Source: an uncultured Bacilli bacterium
Lineage (GTDB): Bacteria > Bacillota_I > Bacilli_A > RF39 > UBA660
NCBI GenBank assembly: GCA_934089255.1
Contig: CAKOJI010000006.1
Location: 1-44,609 of the forward strand
DNA length: 44,609 nt
Direction: 5' to 3'
How positions within the stretch are numbered: position 1 is the stretch's first letter; each line of letters starts with the position of its first letter. The notes under the pieces were generated by a model. That model made no database searches, was not told the origin of the DNA, and was given only the letters and a program-made list of their open reading frames with translations. Position numbers and translations under genes: made by a program. Shown one piece after another: positions 33,663 to 41,330 of this stretch.

Positions 33663-35477
33663 ATGGATAAAAAGAATAAACTAATTGTTAGTATAACTGG
33701 TATAGTATTAATTTTATTAATATTAGTAGGATTAACTTATGGATATTATTTAACAAGAATAAGTGGTAATACTAGTGATAAATCTATTAGTATAGATATG
33801 GCTAATCTAGAATTAACTTATAGTGATGGAAATGGATTAATAGAAGCAAAAAGTATAATACCAGGAGAAACTATAGCAACTAAAACATTTACAGTAAAAA
33901 ATACAGGAAATGCTAAAGTAAGTAATTATGTAGTATATTTAGATAGTGTAGTAAATAACTTTAAAGATAAAAACGATCTAAAACTTACATTAACTTGTAC
34001 AAGTGATATAGGAAACTGTAATGGAACAAATATAACATATCCAAGTACAAATACAATGTTAGTAACAAATGATATAGAAGAAAAAGAAACACAAAGTTAC
34101 GAATTAAAAGTAGAATTTATAGAAACAAATGATGACCAATCAGATAATATGAATAAAGAAATGTCAGGTAATATTTTAATAAAAGATATAAAAGGATTAA
34201 ATAATACATTAGATAATATAAAAGGAACAAATAACTTAGTAGTAGAAAACGGAAAACTATTAAGCAATTATAAGATATATGGAAATAGTTTTCAAGAAAC
34301 TAGAAGTGGAAAAAATTTATTAAACGCATCCTTATGGAGCAATAGTATTACCCAAAATGGATTAACTATACAGTTTTTAAAAGGTGAAGATTGTTTCTTA
34401 ATTAATGGTACTTCTACTAAAACAAGTAATTTTGCTCAAAAATATATAAATTTATCAATCGATAAAACAAAAAAGTATTCACTATCAACAAAATATATTA
34501 GTGGTACGATTGATAAAAGTCAATCTACATCAACAACTAAATATTCCTTAGCATACTTTGGAAAAAACGATGAATTAAGTAAAATCACAAATTGGAAAGA
34601 AATAAAATTAGAAAAAAGTGATACAACTGCATCAAATGTAAGTATTGATACATCTTATATTACAGCAATGTGGTTTTATATAAATGAAGGAATAACTTTT
34701 AACAATTACAAAGTAAAAATACAATTAGAAGAAAATAGTACTGTAACAGGGTACGAGAAATATGGAGTTTCACCATCACCAGATTATCCAAGCGAGATAC
34801 AAAGTGTAGGAGATTTAGTAACAGATACTAATGATACTAATTATGGAAAATATAAAATACCAATTAAAGTAACTGGAAAAAATTTATTAAATGTTTCTTC
34901 TAATTTTATTTGGACTGGAACAATAAAGGTTGATACTTATATACCTGCTGGTACGTATACATTATCATGGACATCAAGCGTACTTGGTGGATCTAATGCT
35001 CCCGTTTTAATGTTTTCTGAAAACAAAGTATACAAATCTTTAGCAGCCAAAGGTGGGCAAGTAACAATTACATTGACTAAACCTGAATCAATATTGTATT
35101 TTTATTCAAATAATTATAATTTTAACGGTTCTAAGGATATTACTTCTAGTGTAGTTAATTGTATGTTAACAATGGAAACAGTTGGGGACTATGAACCATA
35201 TCAAGAAGAAACGTATAACATATATTTAGATGAACCATTAAGAAAAATAGGTGAATATTCTGATTATATAGATTTTAAAACGGATAAAGTTATTAGAAAT
35301 GTAAAGGTAGATGATAATTCTGGAACAAAGACAATAAGTGAAAGTTTTTCTAAATTAAATACACAAATAGAAGAAAAAATATCTTTACCAACTATTAACT
35401 TAAATAGTACAAAGAATTATATAAGTATAGATACTAGTATAAGTCCTAGTAATACTGAATTAGAATATATAAAATAA
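33663..35477 (+). CDS. Membrane-anchored surface protein with TasA-like and phage-tail-like regions
   Basis: This 604-aa protein starts with a TM or signal segment (about residues 7-29: LIVSITGIVLILLILVGLTY) and a ~150-residue beta-sandwich region. That region resembles SipW-dependent TasA/CalY fibre proteins (YGYYLTRISGNTSDKSISID, IIPGETIATKTFTVKNTGNA). The rest resembles repetitive phage minor-structural proteins: SGKNLLNAS and TGKNLLNVS, a SPSPDYPSEIQSVGDLV block, and EPLRKIGEYSDYIDFKTDKV. SD GGTGG precedes the ATG. It has its own promoter and terminator. Likely a surface fibre or adhesin; a domesticated phage-type protein is the alternative. Confidence 0.75.
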   Translation: MDKKNKLIVSITGIVLILLILVGLTYGYYLTRISGNTSDKSISIDMANLELTYSDGNGLIEAKSIIPGETIATKTFTVKNTGNAKVSNYVVYLDSVVNNFKDKNDLKLTLTCTSDIGNCNGTNITYPSTNTMLVTNDIEEKETQSYELKVEFIETNDDQSDNMNKEMSGNILIKDIKGLNNTLDNIKGTNNLVVENGKLLSNYKIYGNSFQETRSGKNLLNASLWSNSITQNGLTIQFLKGEDCFLINGTSTKTSNFAQKYINLSIDKTKKYSLSTKYISGTIDKSQSTSTTKYSLAYFGKNDELSKITNWKEIKLEKSDTTASNVSIDTSYITAMWFYINEGITFNNYKVKIQLEENSTVTGYEKYGVSPSPDYPSEIQSVGDLVTDTNDTNYGKYKIPIKVTGKNLLNVSSNFIWTGTIKVDTYIPAGTYTLSWTSSVLGGSNAPVLMFSENKVYKSLAAKGGQVTITLTKPESILYFYSNNYNFNGSKDITSSVVNCMLTMETVGDYEPYQEETYNIYLDEPLRKIGEYSDYIDFKTDKVIRNVKVDDNSGTKTISESFSKLNTQIEEKISLPTINLNSTKNYISIDTSISPSNTELEYIK

Positions 35478-35491
35478 TATATTCTTTTTTT
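35462..35491 (+). terminator. Terminator of the 604-aa surface protein gene
   Basis: Stem AGAATATAT/ATATATTCT, loop AAAATA, then a T-run. Overlaps the stop codon. Confidence 0.75.
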
Positions 35492-35504
35492 CTTATATTT
35501 ATAA

Positions 35505-35533
35505 TTGAGATTATTTAATAATAATGATAAAAT
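35505..35533 (+). promoter_or_regulatory. Promoter of the ireB-ruvX-mltG operon
   Basis: TTGAGA (35505-35510), 17-base spacer, TAAAAT (35528-35533) preceded by TGA. It ends 22 bases before the ireB ATG. Confidence 0.7.
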
Positions 35534-35555
35534 ATAAATAGTTAGGAGTGTTGTT

Positions 35556-35804
35556 ATGGATAATACAAGCTTATTTAAAATAAGTGATATAGAAAATGCT
35601 TTAGTAAGTAAAACACTAATAGAAGTATATAATAGTTTAAATAAAAGGGGATATAATCCTACGAGTCAAATAATAGGTTATTTAATAACTGGAGATCCAG
35701 GATATATAACAAGTTATGAATCTGCTCGTAATAAAATAACAGAAATAGATAGAGAAAAAATGTTAGAAGTTATTTTAAATGATTATATAAAAAATAATAA
35801 ATGA
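35556..35804 (+). CDS. ireB: IreB family regulatory phosphoprotein
   Basis: The 82-aa protein is full length for the UPF0297/IreB family. It shows the characteristic F-x(4)-E-x-x-L-V-x-x-T-L-x-E-V-Y-x-S-L-x-x-R-G-Y-N-P-x-x-Q-I-x-G-Y-L-x-[ST]-G-D-P-x-Y-I-T pattern almost exactly. In Enterococcus faecalis IreB is phosphorylated by the PASTA kinase IreK and affects cephalosporin resistance. It leads the ireB-ruvX-DUF1292 set conserved across Bacilli and overlaps ruvX by 4 bases. Confidence 0.95.
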   Translation: MDNTSLFKISDIENALVSKTLIEVYNSLNKRGYNPTSQIIGYLITGDPGYITSYESARNKITEIDREKMLEVILNDYIKNNK

Positions 35805-36214
35805 AATACTTAGGATTAGATTTAGGAACTAAAACTTTAGGATTAGCAATAACAGACAAACTTGGTATAATATCTAGTCCATATAAAGTTTTAAGATACG
35901 ATAATTATGACAACCTAATTAAAGAATTAATTAGTGTAATAGAAGAAGAAAAAGTAGATGAATTAGTACTAGGATTACCAAAAAATATGAATAATTCTTT
36001 AGGTTTTGCAAGTGAAAGAAGTCTAAATTTTAAAAGTGAATTAGAAAAAAAATGTAATCTAAAAATAAATTTAGTAGATGAAAGATTAAGCACAGTAGAA
36101 GCAGAAAATATACTACTAAGTACAGATACTTCTAGAGGCAAAAGAAAAAAAGTTATAGATGCTTATGCAGCATGTATTATATTAGACACATTTTTAAAAA
36201 GTAAAAGAGGTTAA
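35801..36214 (+). CDS. ruvX: Holliday junction resolvase RuvX (YqgF)
   Basis: This 137-aa RNase H-fold protein has the family motifs GLDLGTKTLGLAITD at the N-terminus with the first acidic residue, LVLGLPKNMNNS, LVDERLSTVEAE and DAYAACIILDTF with the final Asp. It acts in pre-16S rRNA 5'-end maturation and/or junction resolution. ATGA overlap with ireB and a 2-base gap to the next gene show coupled expression. Confidence 0.95.
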   Translation: MKYLGLDLGTKTLGLAITDKLGIISSPYKVLRYDNYDNLIKELISVIEEEKVDELVLGLPKNMNNSLGFASERSLNFKSELEKKCNLKINLVDERLSTVEAENILLSTDTSRGKRKKVIDAYAACIILDTFLKSKRG

Positions 36215-36216
36215 AA

Positions 36217-36483
36217 ATGAAAGAAGACGGAAAAATACTTATACAAGATATTAATGGTGTAGAAAAAACATGTGATATATTGTTTACATTCGATAGTAAA
36301 GAAACAAATAAAAGTTACATAGTATATACTGATAATGAACTAGATGATTTAGGAAACTTAAAAGTATATGCTAATATATATGATCCATTTAGTGATTCAG
36401 GGAATTTACTACCAGTAGAAACAGAAGAAGAATGGACACTTATAGAACAAATCTTTTCAAGTATTAATAAGAAAGAAGAATGA
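36217..36483 (+). CDS. DUF1292 family protein (YrzB-like)
   Basis: The 88-aa acidic protein matches the DUF1292 pattern: a beta-rich core (KTCDILFTFDSKETNKSYIVYTDN) and the C-terminal LLPVETEEEWTLIEQIF block. The function of the family is unknown, but it is nearly always found after ruvX and ireB in Firmicutes, exactly as here. It overlaps mltG by 4 bases. Confidence 0.88.
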   Translation: MKEDGKILIQDINGVEKTCDILFTFDSKETNKSYIVYTDNELDDLGNLKVYANIYDPFSDSGNLLPVETEEEWTLIEQIFSSINKKEE

Positions 36484-37556
36484 TAATGAGTTTAAAAACA
36501 AAAAGAATAATTTTTATTCCAATTATTATATTATGTATATTAATAATTAGTTTTGTAATAACATTCGTTTATAGTTTATCTCCAGTAGATAAAAAAAATG
36601 AAACAACTATTAAATTTACAGTTGAAAAAGGTTGGGGTAAAAATAAAGTTATAACAGAGTTAAAAAAACATAATTTAATTAGAAGTGAATTTTTTAGTAA
36701 AGTTATAGTTAAAATAAAAAACGAAGAATTATATGCAGGTACTTATAATTTAAGTAAAGATTTAAGTACTAATGAAATACTTACTATGATTGCAAATCAA
36801 ACTAATATAGAAAATGAAAGTATAAAAATAACATTCGTAGAAGGAAAAAGATTAGAAACATACGTAAAACAAATAAGTGAAAAATTTGATTTTACAGAAG
36901 ATGAAATAAACGCTAAATTATCTGATAAAGAATATTTAAATAAATTAATAGGAAAATATTGGTTTATAACTGATGAAATATTAGATGAAAAAATCTATTA
37001 TCCTTTAGAAGGCTATCTATACCCAGATACATACGAATTTAAAAAAGATAGCAAAATAGAAGATATAATAGAAAAAATGTTAGATAATATGGATGCTAAA
37101 TTAACTACTTATAAAGATGATATAAAATTAAGTACTTATACAGTTCATCAATTGTTAACTCTTGCAAGTATAGTTGAATTAGAAGGTGTTAACAGTGCAG
37201 ATAGAAGTATGGTTGCTGGAGTATTTTATAACAGATTAAATAGTGGTATGTCTCTAGGTAGTGATGTTACAACATATTATGCAGTAAAAAAAGACTTCTC
37301 ACGTGATTTATCACAAAAAGACTTAGATAGTTGTAACGCATATAATACTAGAGGAACTTGTGTAACTGGTTTACCAATTGGACCAATATGTAGTCCAAGT
37401 TTATCAAGTATATCAGGTGCTATAGAACCAACAGCAAACAATTATTACTACTTTGTTGCAGACAAAGAAAAGAAAACATATTTTAGTAAAAACAGTAGTG
37501 AGCATGCCGAAACAGTCGCTAAACTAAAAAGTGAAGGTAAATGGTATACTTACTAG
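36480..37556 (+). CDS. mltG: Endolytic murein transglycosylase MltG
   Basis: The 358-aa protein has an N-terminal TM helix (about 8-32), a LysM-like region (EKGWGKNKVITELKKHNLI) and the YceG catalytic domain. YPLEGYLYPDTYEF, LASIVELEGV with the catalytic Glu, VFYNRLNSGMSLGSDVTTYY and PTANNYYYFVADKEKKTYF are all present. MltG cleaves nascent glycan strands and sets their length. A second ATG two codons downstream is also possible as start. Confidence 0.95.
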   Translation: MIMSLKTKRIIFIPIIILCILIISFVITFVYSLSPVDKKNETTIKFTVEKGWGKNKVITELKKHNLIRSEFFSKVIVKIKNEELYAGTYNLSKDLSTNEILTMIANQTNIENESIKITFVEGKRLETYVKQISEKFDFTEDEINAKLSDKEYLNKLIGKYWFITDEILDEKIYYPLEGYLYPDTYEFKKDSKIEDIIEKMLDNMDAKLTTYKDDIKLSTYTVHQLLTLASIVELEGVNSADRSMVAGVFYNRLNSGMSLGSDVTTYYAVKKDFSRDLSQKDLDSCNAYNTRGTCVTGLPIGPICSPSLSSISGAIEPTANNYYYFVADKEKKTYFSKNSSEHAETVAKLKSEGKWYTY

Positions 37557-37570
37557 TTAAGGGTGGTATT

Positions 37571-38179
37571 ATGAAAGAATTAATATTAGAAATGGAACGC
37601 TACGCAAGTACGAATAACGTTCCTATAATAGAATTAGATTCAATTAAATTTATAATGAAATATATAAAATTAAATAATGTAAAAAGCATATTAGAAATAG
37701 GAACTGCAATTGGATACTCAGCAATATTAATGGCAAATGCTAATAATTTTTGTGAAATAACAACAATAGAAAAAGACGAAAAAAGATATAAAGAAGCAGT
37801 TAAAAACGTAAATAAAAGTGGATTAGATAAAAGAATAGAAATAGTATATAATGATGCAATGGACGTTAATTTATCAGGATGTAAATATGATTTAATATTT
37901 ATAGATGCTGCAAAAGGGCAATATATTAAATATTTCGATAAATTTTCTAATTACTTAAATCCAGGTGGAGTTATAATAACTGATAATTTAAAATTCCATG
38001 GACTAGTAAAAAATAAAGATTTAATAAAATCTAGAAACGTAAGAGGAATAGTTACAAAAATAGAAAAATATATTGATTACTTAAAAGAAAATAAAGAATA
38101 TGTTACAAAATTTTATGATATTGGAGACGGCTTATCAGTAAGCTTTAAAAGACATGAAAAAAGACAAGATATTGATTAA
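37571..38179 (+). CDS. O-methyltransferase, YrrM-like
   Basis: The start is ATG 37571 after GGGTGG. This 202-aa class I SAM-dependent enzyme has motif I (ILEIGTAIGYSAILMA), the acidic end of strand beta2 (ITTIEKDEKRYKEA), and the metal/catalytic segment DLIFIDAAKGQYIKYF followed by ITDNLKFHG. That matches the catechol-O-methyltransferase-like family. In B. subtilis the homologous trmR (yrrM) methylates mo5U34 in tRNA and occupies the same place after mltG. That function is plausible here. It overlaps the next gene by 26 bases. Confidence 0.88.
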   Translation: MKELILEMERYASTNNVPIIELDSIKFIMKYIKLNNVKSILEIGTAIGYSAILMANANNFCEITTIEKDEKRYKEAVKNVNKSGLDKRIEIVYNDAMDVNLSGCKYDLIFIDAAKGQYIKYFDKFSNYLNPGGVIITDNLKFHGLVKNKDLIKSRNVRGIVTKIEKYIDYLKENKEYVTKFYDIGDGLSVSFKRHEKRQDID

Positions 38180-38948
38180 CATAGAAAATTTAAGTGATAT
38201 AGAAGAATATAAGAAAATTGGTATAAACAATTTTCTTTTTGCAGTAGATAATTTTAGTATTGGATATAAAACATTTGATATTAACTCATTAATCAATATA
38301 AAAGAAAATAAATACTTACTAATAAATAAAATTTTTAATACAGAAGATATTAATGAATTTAAAGAAATAATACAACTATTAAATAAATTTAATGGAATTA
38401 TCTTTGAAGATATTGGTGTATATCATTTATTAAAAGATACTAATATTAATTTAATTTGGAATCAATCTCATTTTGCAACTAATTATTCGTCTATAAACTA
38501 TTGGCTAGATTTAACAAACAGTGCTGTTATTTCTAACGAACTTACAAAAGAAGAAGTAAAAGAGATAATTGATAAATCTAATAAAAAAATTATATTAAAT
38601 GTTTTTGGAAAAAATAATATTATGTATTCTAGAAGAACATTATTAACTAATTTTAATAAATACTTTAAATTAACAACTAACAAAGAAATAATTCTAAAAG
38701 AAAATATAAGTAATTGTGAATTTCGTATGTTAGAAAATGAATCAGGTACATTTACATTTGATAATAATTATTTTAATATTATAGATTATATTAAATACTT
38801 TAATAATGATAATATATTATTTTATTTAGTATATCCATTTGGATTAAGTGTTTCAGAAATCAAAGACATAATAGAAAATAATTCTAATATAAAATATAAT
38901 GATGGCTTTATGAATAAAAAAACTATATATAAATTAGGTGATAAATAA
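38154..38948 (+). CDS. Diverged U32-type peptidase-like protein (YrrN position)
   Basis: The 264-aa protein lies between yrrM-like and U32 genes, where B. subtilis has yrrN, a truncated U32 homologue. The sequence keeps a TIM-barrel-like pattern of short hydrophobic strands (NNFLFAVDNFSIG, FNGIIFEDIGVYHLL, INLIWNQSHFATNY) but lacks the C-x(4)-G-x-C signature of the catalytic U32 member. It ends on the ATG of the next gene (overlap 1 base). In tRNA hydroxylation (TrhP1/TrhP2) two U32 proteins work together, so it may be the partner subunit. Confidence 0.68.
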   Translation: MKKDKILINIENLSDIEEYKKIGINNFLFAVDNFSIGYKTFDINSLINIKENKYLLINKIFNTEDINEFKEIIQLLNKFNGIIFEDIGVYHLLKDTNINLIWNQSHFATNYSSINYWLDLTNSAVISNELTKEEVKEIIDKSNKKIILNVFGKNNIMYSRRTLLTNFNKYFKLTTNKEIILKENISNCEFRMLENESGTFTFDNNYFNIIDYIKYFNNDNILFYLVYPFGLSVSEIKDIIENNSNIKYNDGFMNKKTIYKLGDK

Positions 38949-40141
38949 TGATTGAATTATTAAGCCCAGCAGGGGATATAGAAAAATTAAAATTTGCATT
39001 TCTTTACGGAGCAGATGCTGTATATATTGGTGGTAAAAATTATAGTTTAAGAGCAAATGCAAAAAATTTTAGTGAAAGCGATATAAAAGATGCAGTTATA
39101 TATGCTCATAAACTAAACAAAAAAGTATATGTAACTGTGAATATAGTTTTACATAATGAAGAATTAACTGGATTAAAAGAATATCTATTATATTTAGATA
39201 GTGTAAACGTAGATGGAATAATAGTTAGTGATATAACAATAATGAAATTACATAAAGAATTAAATTTAAAATTAGAACTACACATAAGTACTCAAGCAAG
39301 TATATCTAACTATGAAGCTGGTTTATTTTATAAAGAACTTGGAGCAAAAAGATTAGTATTAGCAAGAGAATGTTCTAAAGAAGATATAAAAAAAATAAAA
39401 GAAGAGACGTCATTAGATTTAGAAGCCTTCATTCACGGTGCAATGTGTACTAGTATAAGTGGAAGATGCGTCTTGTCTAATTACGCAACAAATAGAGATT
39501 CTAATAGAGGTGGTTGTGCACAAATATGTAGATGGGAGTTTGATTACTTAGATTCAGAAAAAAATAAAATAACCGATATCCCTTTCAGTATGACACCTAA
39601 AGACTTAAATATGGTGCCATTTATAAAAGAAATGATAGACGTTGGTGTTAATTCATTTAAAATTGAAGGAAGAATGCGTAGCATATACTATATTGCAACA
39701 GTAATATTAATTTATAGAAGACTAATAGATAAAATAGTAAATAATGAAATAACTTCGTCATATACTAGTTATTGTCTGAACATATTAAATAGATGTGCAA
39801 ATAGAGAATCAACTCCACAATTCTTTAACGAATTACCTGGAGTTAACGAACAATATTATCTAGGAAGGCAAGAACTATCTAATCAAGACTTTTTAGGCCT
39901 AGTTCTAGACTACAAAGATGGTATTGCAACTATTGAACAAAGAAATAATTTTAGTGTAGGAACTATAGTACAATTTTTTGGACCAAATATAGAAACTTTT
40001 AACTATGAAGTTAAAGAAATATATGACGAATCTAACGAACTAATTGATGTAGCAAAACACCCACAAATGATTATAAAATTAAAAGTAAATAATAAATTAA
40101 ATAAGTATGATATGATGAGACTAAAAGTATTTGACATTTAA
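38948..40141 (+). CDS. U32 family peptidase / tRNA hydroxylation protein (YrrO/TrhP-like)
   Basis: The 397-aa protein begins with IELLSPAGDIEKLKFAFLYG, typical of U32. It contains the PROSITE-type signature EAFIHGAMC-x(4)-SGRCVLS, the N-R-G-G-C-A-Q-I-C-R-W motif and FKIEGRMRS. The cysteines of these motifs probably bind a metal cluster. B. subtilis YrrN-YrrO (TrhP1-TrhP2) are linked to prephenate-dependent ho5U formation at tRNA U34. That fits with the neighbouring methyltransferase, which uses ho5U as substrate. Full length. Confidence 0.92.
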   Translation: MIELLSPAGDIEKLKFAFLYGADAVYIGGKNYSLRANAKNFSESDIKDAVIYAHKLNKKVYVTVNIVLHNEELTGLKEYLLYLDSVNVDGIIVSDITIMKLHKELNLKLELHISTQASISNYEAGLFYKELGAKRLVLARECSKEDIKKIKEETSLDLEAFIHGAMCTSISGRCVLSNYATNRDSNRGGCAQICRWEFDYLDSEKNKITDIPFSMTPKDLNMVPFIKEMIDVGVNSFKIEGRMRSIYYIATVILIYRRLIDKIVNNEITSSYTSYCLNILNRCANRESTPQFFNELPGVNEQYYLGRQELSNQDFLGLVLDYKDGIATIEQRNNFSVGTIVQFFGPNIETFNYEVKEIYDESNELIDVAKHPQMIIKLKVNNKLNKYDMMRLKVFDI

Positions 40142-40147
40142 TAAGTT

Positions 40148-40176
40148 TTGTAGTATTCTTATAACTATGTTAAAAT
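40148..40176 (+). promoter_or_regulatory. Promoter of greA
   Basis: TTGTAG (40148-40153), 17-base spacer, TAAAAT (40171-40176) with TGT before it. Confidence 0.55.
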
Positions 40177-40204
40177 TATTAACAAGATTTGAAAGGTGAT
40201 TTTA

Positions 40205-40675
40205 ATGAAACAAAAAAAAGAATTTTTATTAACTAGTGAAGGTTTTTTAGATTTAGAAACTGAACTAAATAATTTAAAAAATAACGATAGACCAAGAATA
40301 ATAGAAGCAATAAAAGAAGCACGTGCACAAGGTGATTTATCAGAAAATGCTGACTATGATGCAGCAAGAGATGAACAAGCCAAAATTGAAGCACGTATTC
40401 AAGAATTAGAATATATGCTAGAACATGCTAAAATTATTGAAAAAAAGAGTGGAGATATAGTATCAGTTGGAACAACTGTAACTGTTAAATATGTAGACGA
40501 TGACGAAGAAGAAGTTTATTCTATCGTTGGTTCTATGGAAGCAGATCCATTTGAAAATAAAATATCAAACGAATCTCCAATAGGAAAAGCAATAATGAAT
40601 AAAAAAGTAGGAGATACTATTAGTGTTGAAAGCCCAAATGGAGCTTATGACATAAAAATAGTTGGAATAGCTTAA
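40205..40675 (+). CDS. greA: Transcription elongation factor GreA
   Basis: The start is ATG 40205, just downstream of AAAGGTGAT. The 156-aa protein has the N-terminal coiled coil (FLDLETELNNLKNNDRPRII, EARAQGDLSENADYDAARDE with the acidic tip that enters the RNA polymerase secondary channel) and the C-terminal FKBP-like domain (VSVGTTVTVKYVDDDEEE, NESPIGKAIMNKKVGD). GreA rescues backtracked polymerase by stimulating RNA cleavage. udk, which often sits before greA in Bacilli, is absent. Confidence 0.97.
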   Translation: MKQKKEFLLTSEGFLDLETELNNLKNNDRPRIIEAIKEARAQGDLSENADYDAARDEQAKIEARIQELEYMLEHAKIIEKKSGDIVSVGTTVTVKYVDDDEEEVYSIVGSMEADPFENKISNESPIGKAIMNKKVGDTISVESPNGAYDIKIVGIA

Positions 40676-40697
40676 TACCCAAATAGGGTATTTTTTT
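40675..40697 (+). terminator. Terminator after greA
   Basis: Stem ATACCC/GGGTAT with loop AAATA, then seven T. The stem starts at the last base of the stop codon. Confidence 0.85.
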
Positions 40698-40733
40698 CTA
40701 CATTTTTTTTATAACATTTATGATAAATTAATA

Positions 40734-40781
40734 AAAACAACAAAGTTGTTGGTGGTAAGAAAATTTATATTTTTTTATACT
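40734..40781 (+). promoter_or_regulatory. Dyad element (40734-40754) plus -10 before the variable-region ORF
   Basis: The same 21 bases as at 33592-33612 are followed 42 bases later (start to start) by TATACT at 40776-40781. The -10 ends only 9 bases before ATG 40791, so the mRNA would be nearly leaderless. Confidence 0.6.
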
Positions 40782-40790
40782 CATTATTTA

Positions 40791-41033
40791 ATGAAAAATT
40801 ATACAAGGAGTAATGAATTATATTGGTGGGGGCTTTCTCTTAGCGGCTATGACGCTGATGGTGGCGATTGCACGTTTCGGCTTGACTATGTTGGATCACT
40901 TAACTGCGATTACGTCAGCAGTTCCGGCAGTGTGAACGTCAGTGGCCGCTCTCGTCTCACAGTTTCACTTAAGTCTAATGTACAAATTTCTGGAGGAAAT
41001 GGAACTATTTCAAATCCTTACGTAATATCATAA
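40791..41033 (+). CDS. C-terminal fragment of a surface protein, DGR-type variable region
   Basis: The frame encodes 80 residues from ATG 40791. After a few AT-rich codons comes YWWGLSLSG, a variable-looking stretch, then SGRSRLTVSLKSNVQISGG and NGTISNPYVIS. The last part is the common C-terminus of C-type-lectin/FGE-like surface domains. Bases 40824-40958 are 55% GC (74 of 135). Of the 35 codons from 40842 to 40946, 30 end in C or T, mostly GAY, GGY, AGY, TAY and TGY, all reachable from AAY by adenine mutagenesis. Arg is CGG, CGC or CGT instead of AGA. No ribosome site is seen and most of a normal target protein is missing, so this may be a promoter-fused relic or a mini-gene. Confidence 0.6.
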   Translation: MKNYTRSNELYWWGLSLSGYDADGGDCTFRLDYVGSLNCDYVSSSGSVNVSGRSRLTVSLKSNVQISGGNGTISNPYVIS

Positions 41034-41037
41034 AAGT

Positions 41038-41065
41038 AAGTACTATTAATTTAGTACTTTTTTTT
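41038..41065 (+). terminator. Terminator after the variable-region ORF
   Basis: Perfect stem AAGTACTA/TAGTACTT, 6-base loop, T-run. Confidence 0.85.
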
Positions 41066-41090
41066 GCATATAATTTTATAGGTGACTTAT

Positions 41091-41330
41091 ATGCTTGAAA
41101 TATTTAAAAATTATTTAAATAAAGAAGACTACTACATAGTACTATATTCTAACTATATCTACATCTATAAATACATAGACATTATAAAATTTACTGATAA
41201 ATTTATAAGCTTAAAATTAAATAAATTAACTATAAATATATACGGTACAGATATGTTAATAACTAAAATGGAAAAAAATGAACTATTAATAAAAGGTAAT
41301 ATACTTAAATTGGAGAAAAAATATGAATAA
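41091..41330 (+). CDS. yqfC: YabP/YqfC family sporulation protein
   Basis: The start is ATG 41091 after AGGTGACTT. The 79-aa protein has the small all-beta YabP/YqfC pattern: NYIYIYKYIDIIKFTDKFIS, LNKLTINIYGTDMLITKME, LLIKGNILKLE. In B. subtilis yqfC and yqfD are sigmaE-dependent mother-cell genes with a role in spore formation. It overlaps yqfD by 8 bases, the standard arrangement. The short sequence is divergent, so the call leans on the neighbour. Confidence 0.82.
   Translation: MLEIFKNYLNKEDYYIVLYSNYIYIYKYIDIIKFTDKFISLKLNKLTINIYGTDMLITKMEKNELLIKGNILKLEKKYE

Noticed and set aside
40813..40935. Alternative frame of 40 codons (MNYIGGGFLLAAMTLMVAIA onward) over the GC-rich block
   Set aside because: The AAGGAG upstream is only 2 bases from its ATG, and the block's C-terminal similarity to surface domains is in the other frame. 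The hydrophobicity is a by-product of NNY codons read out of frame.
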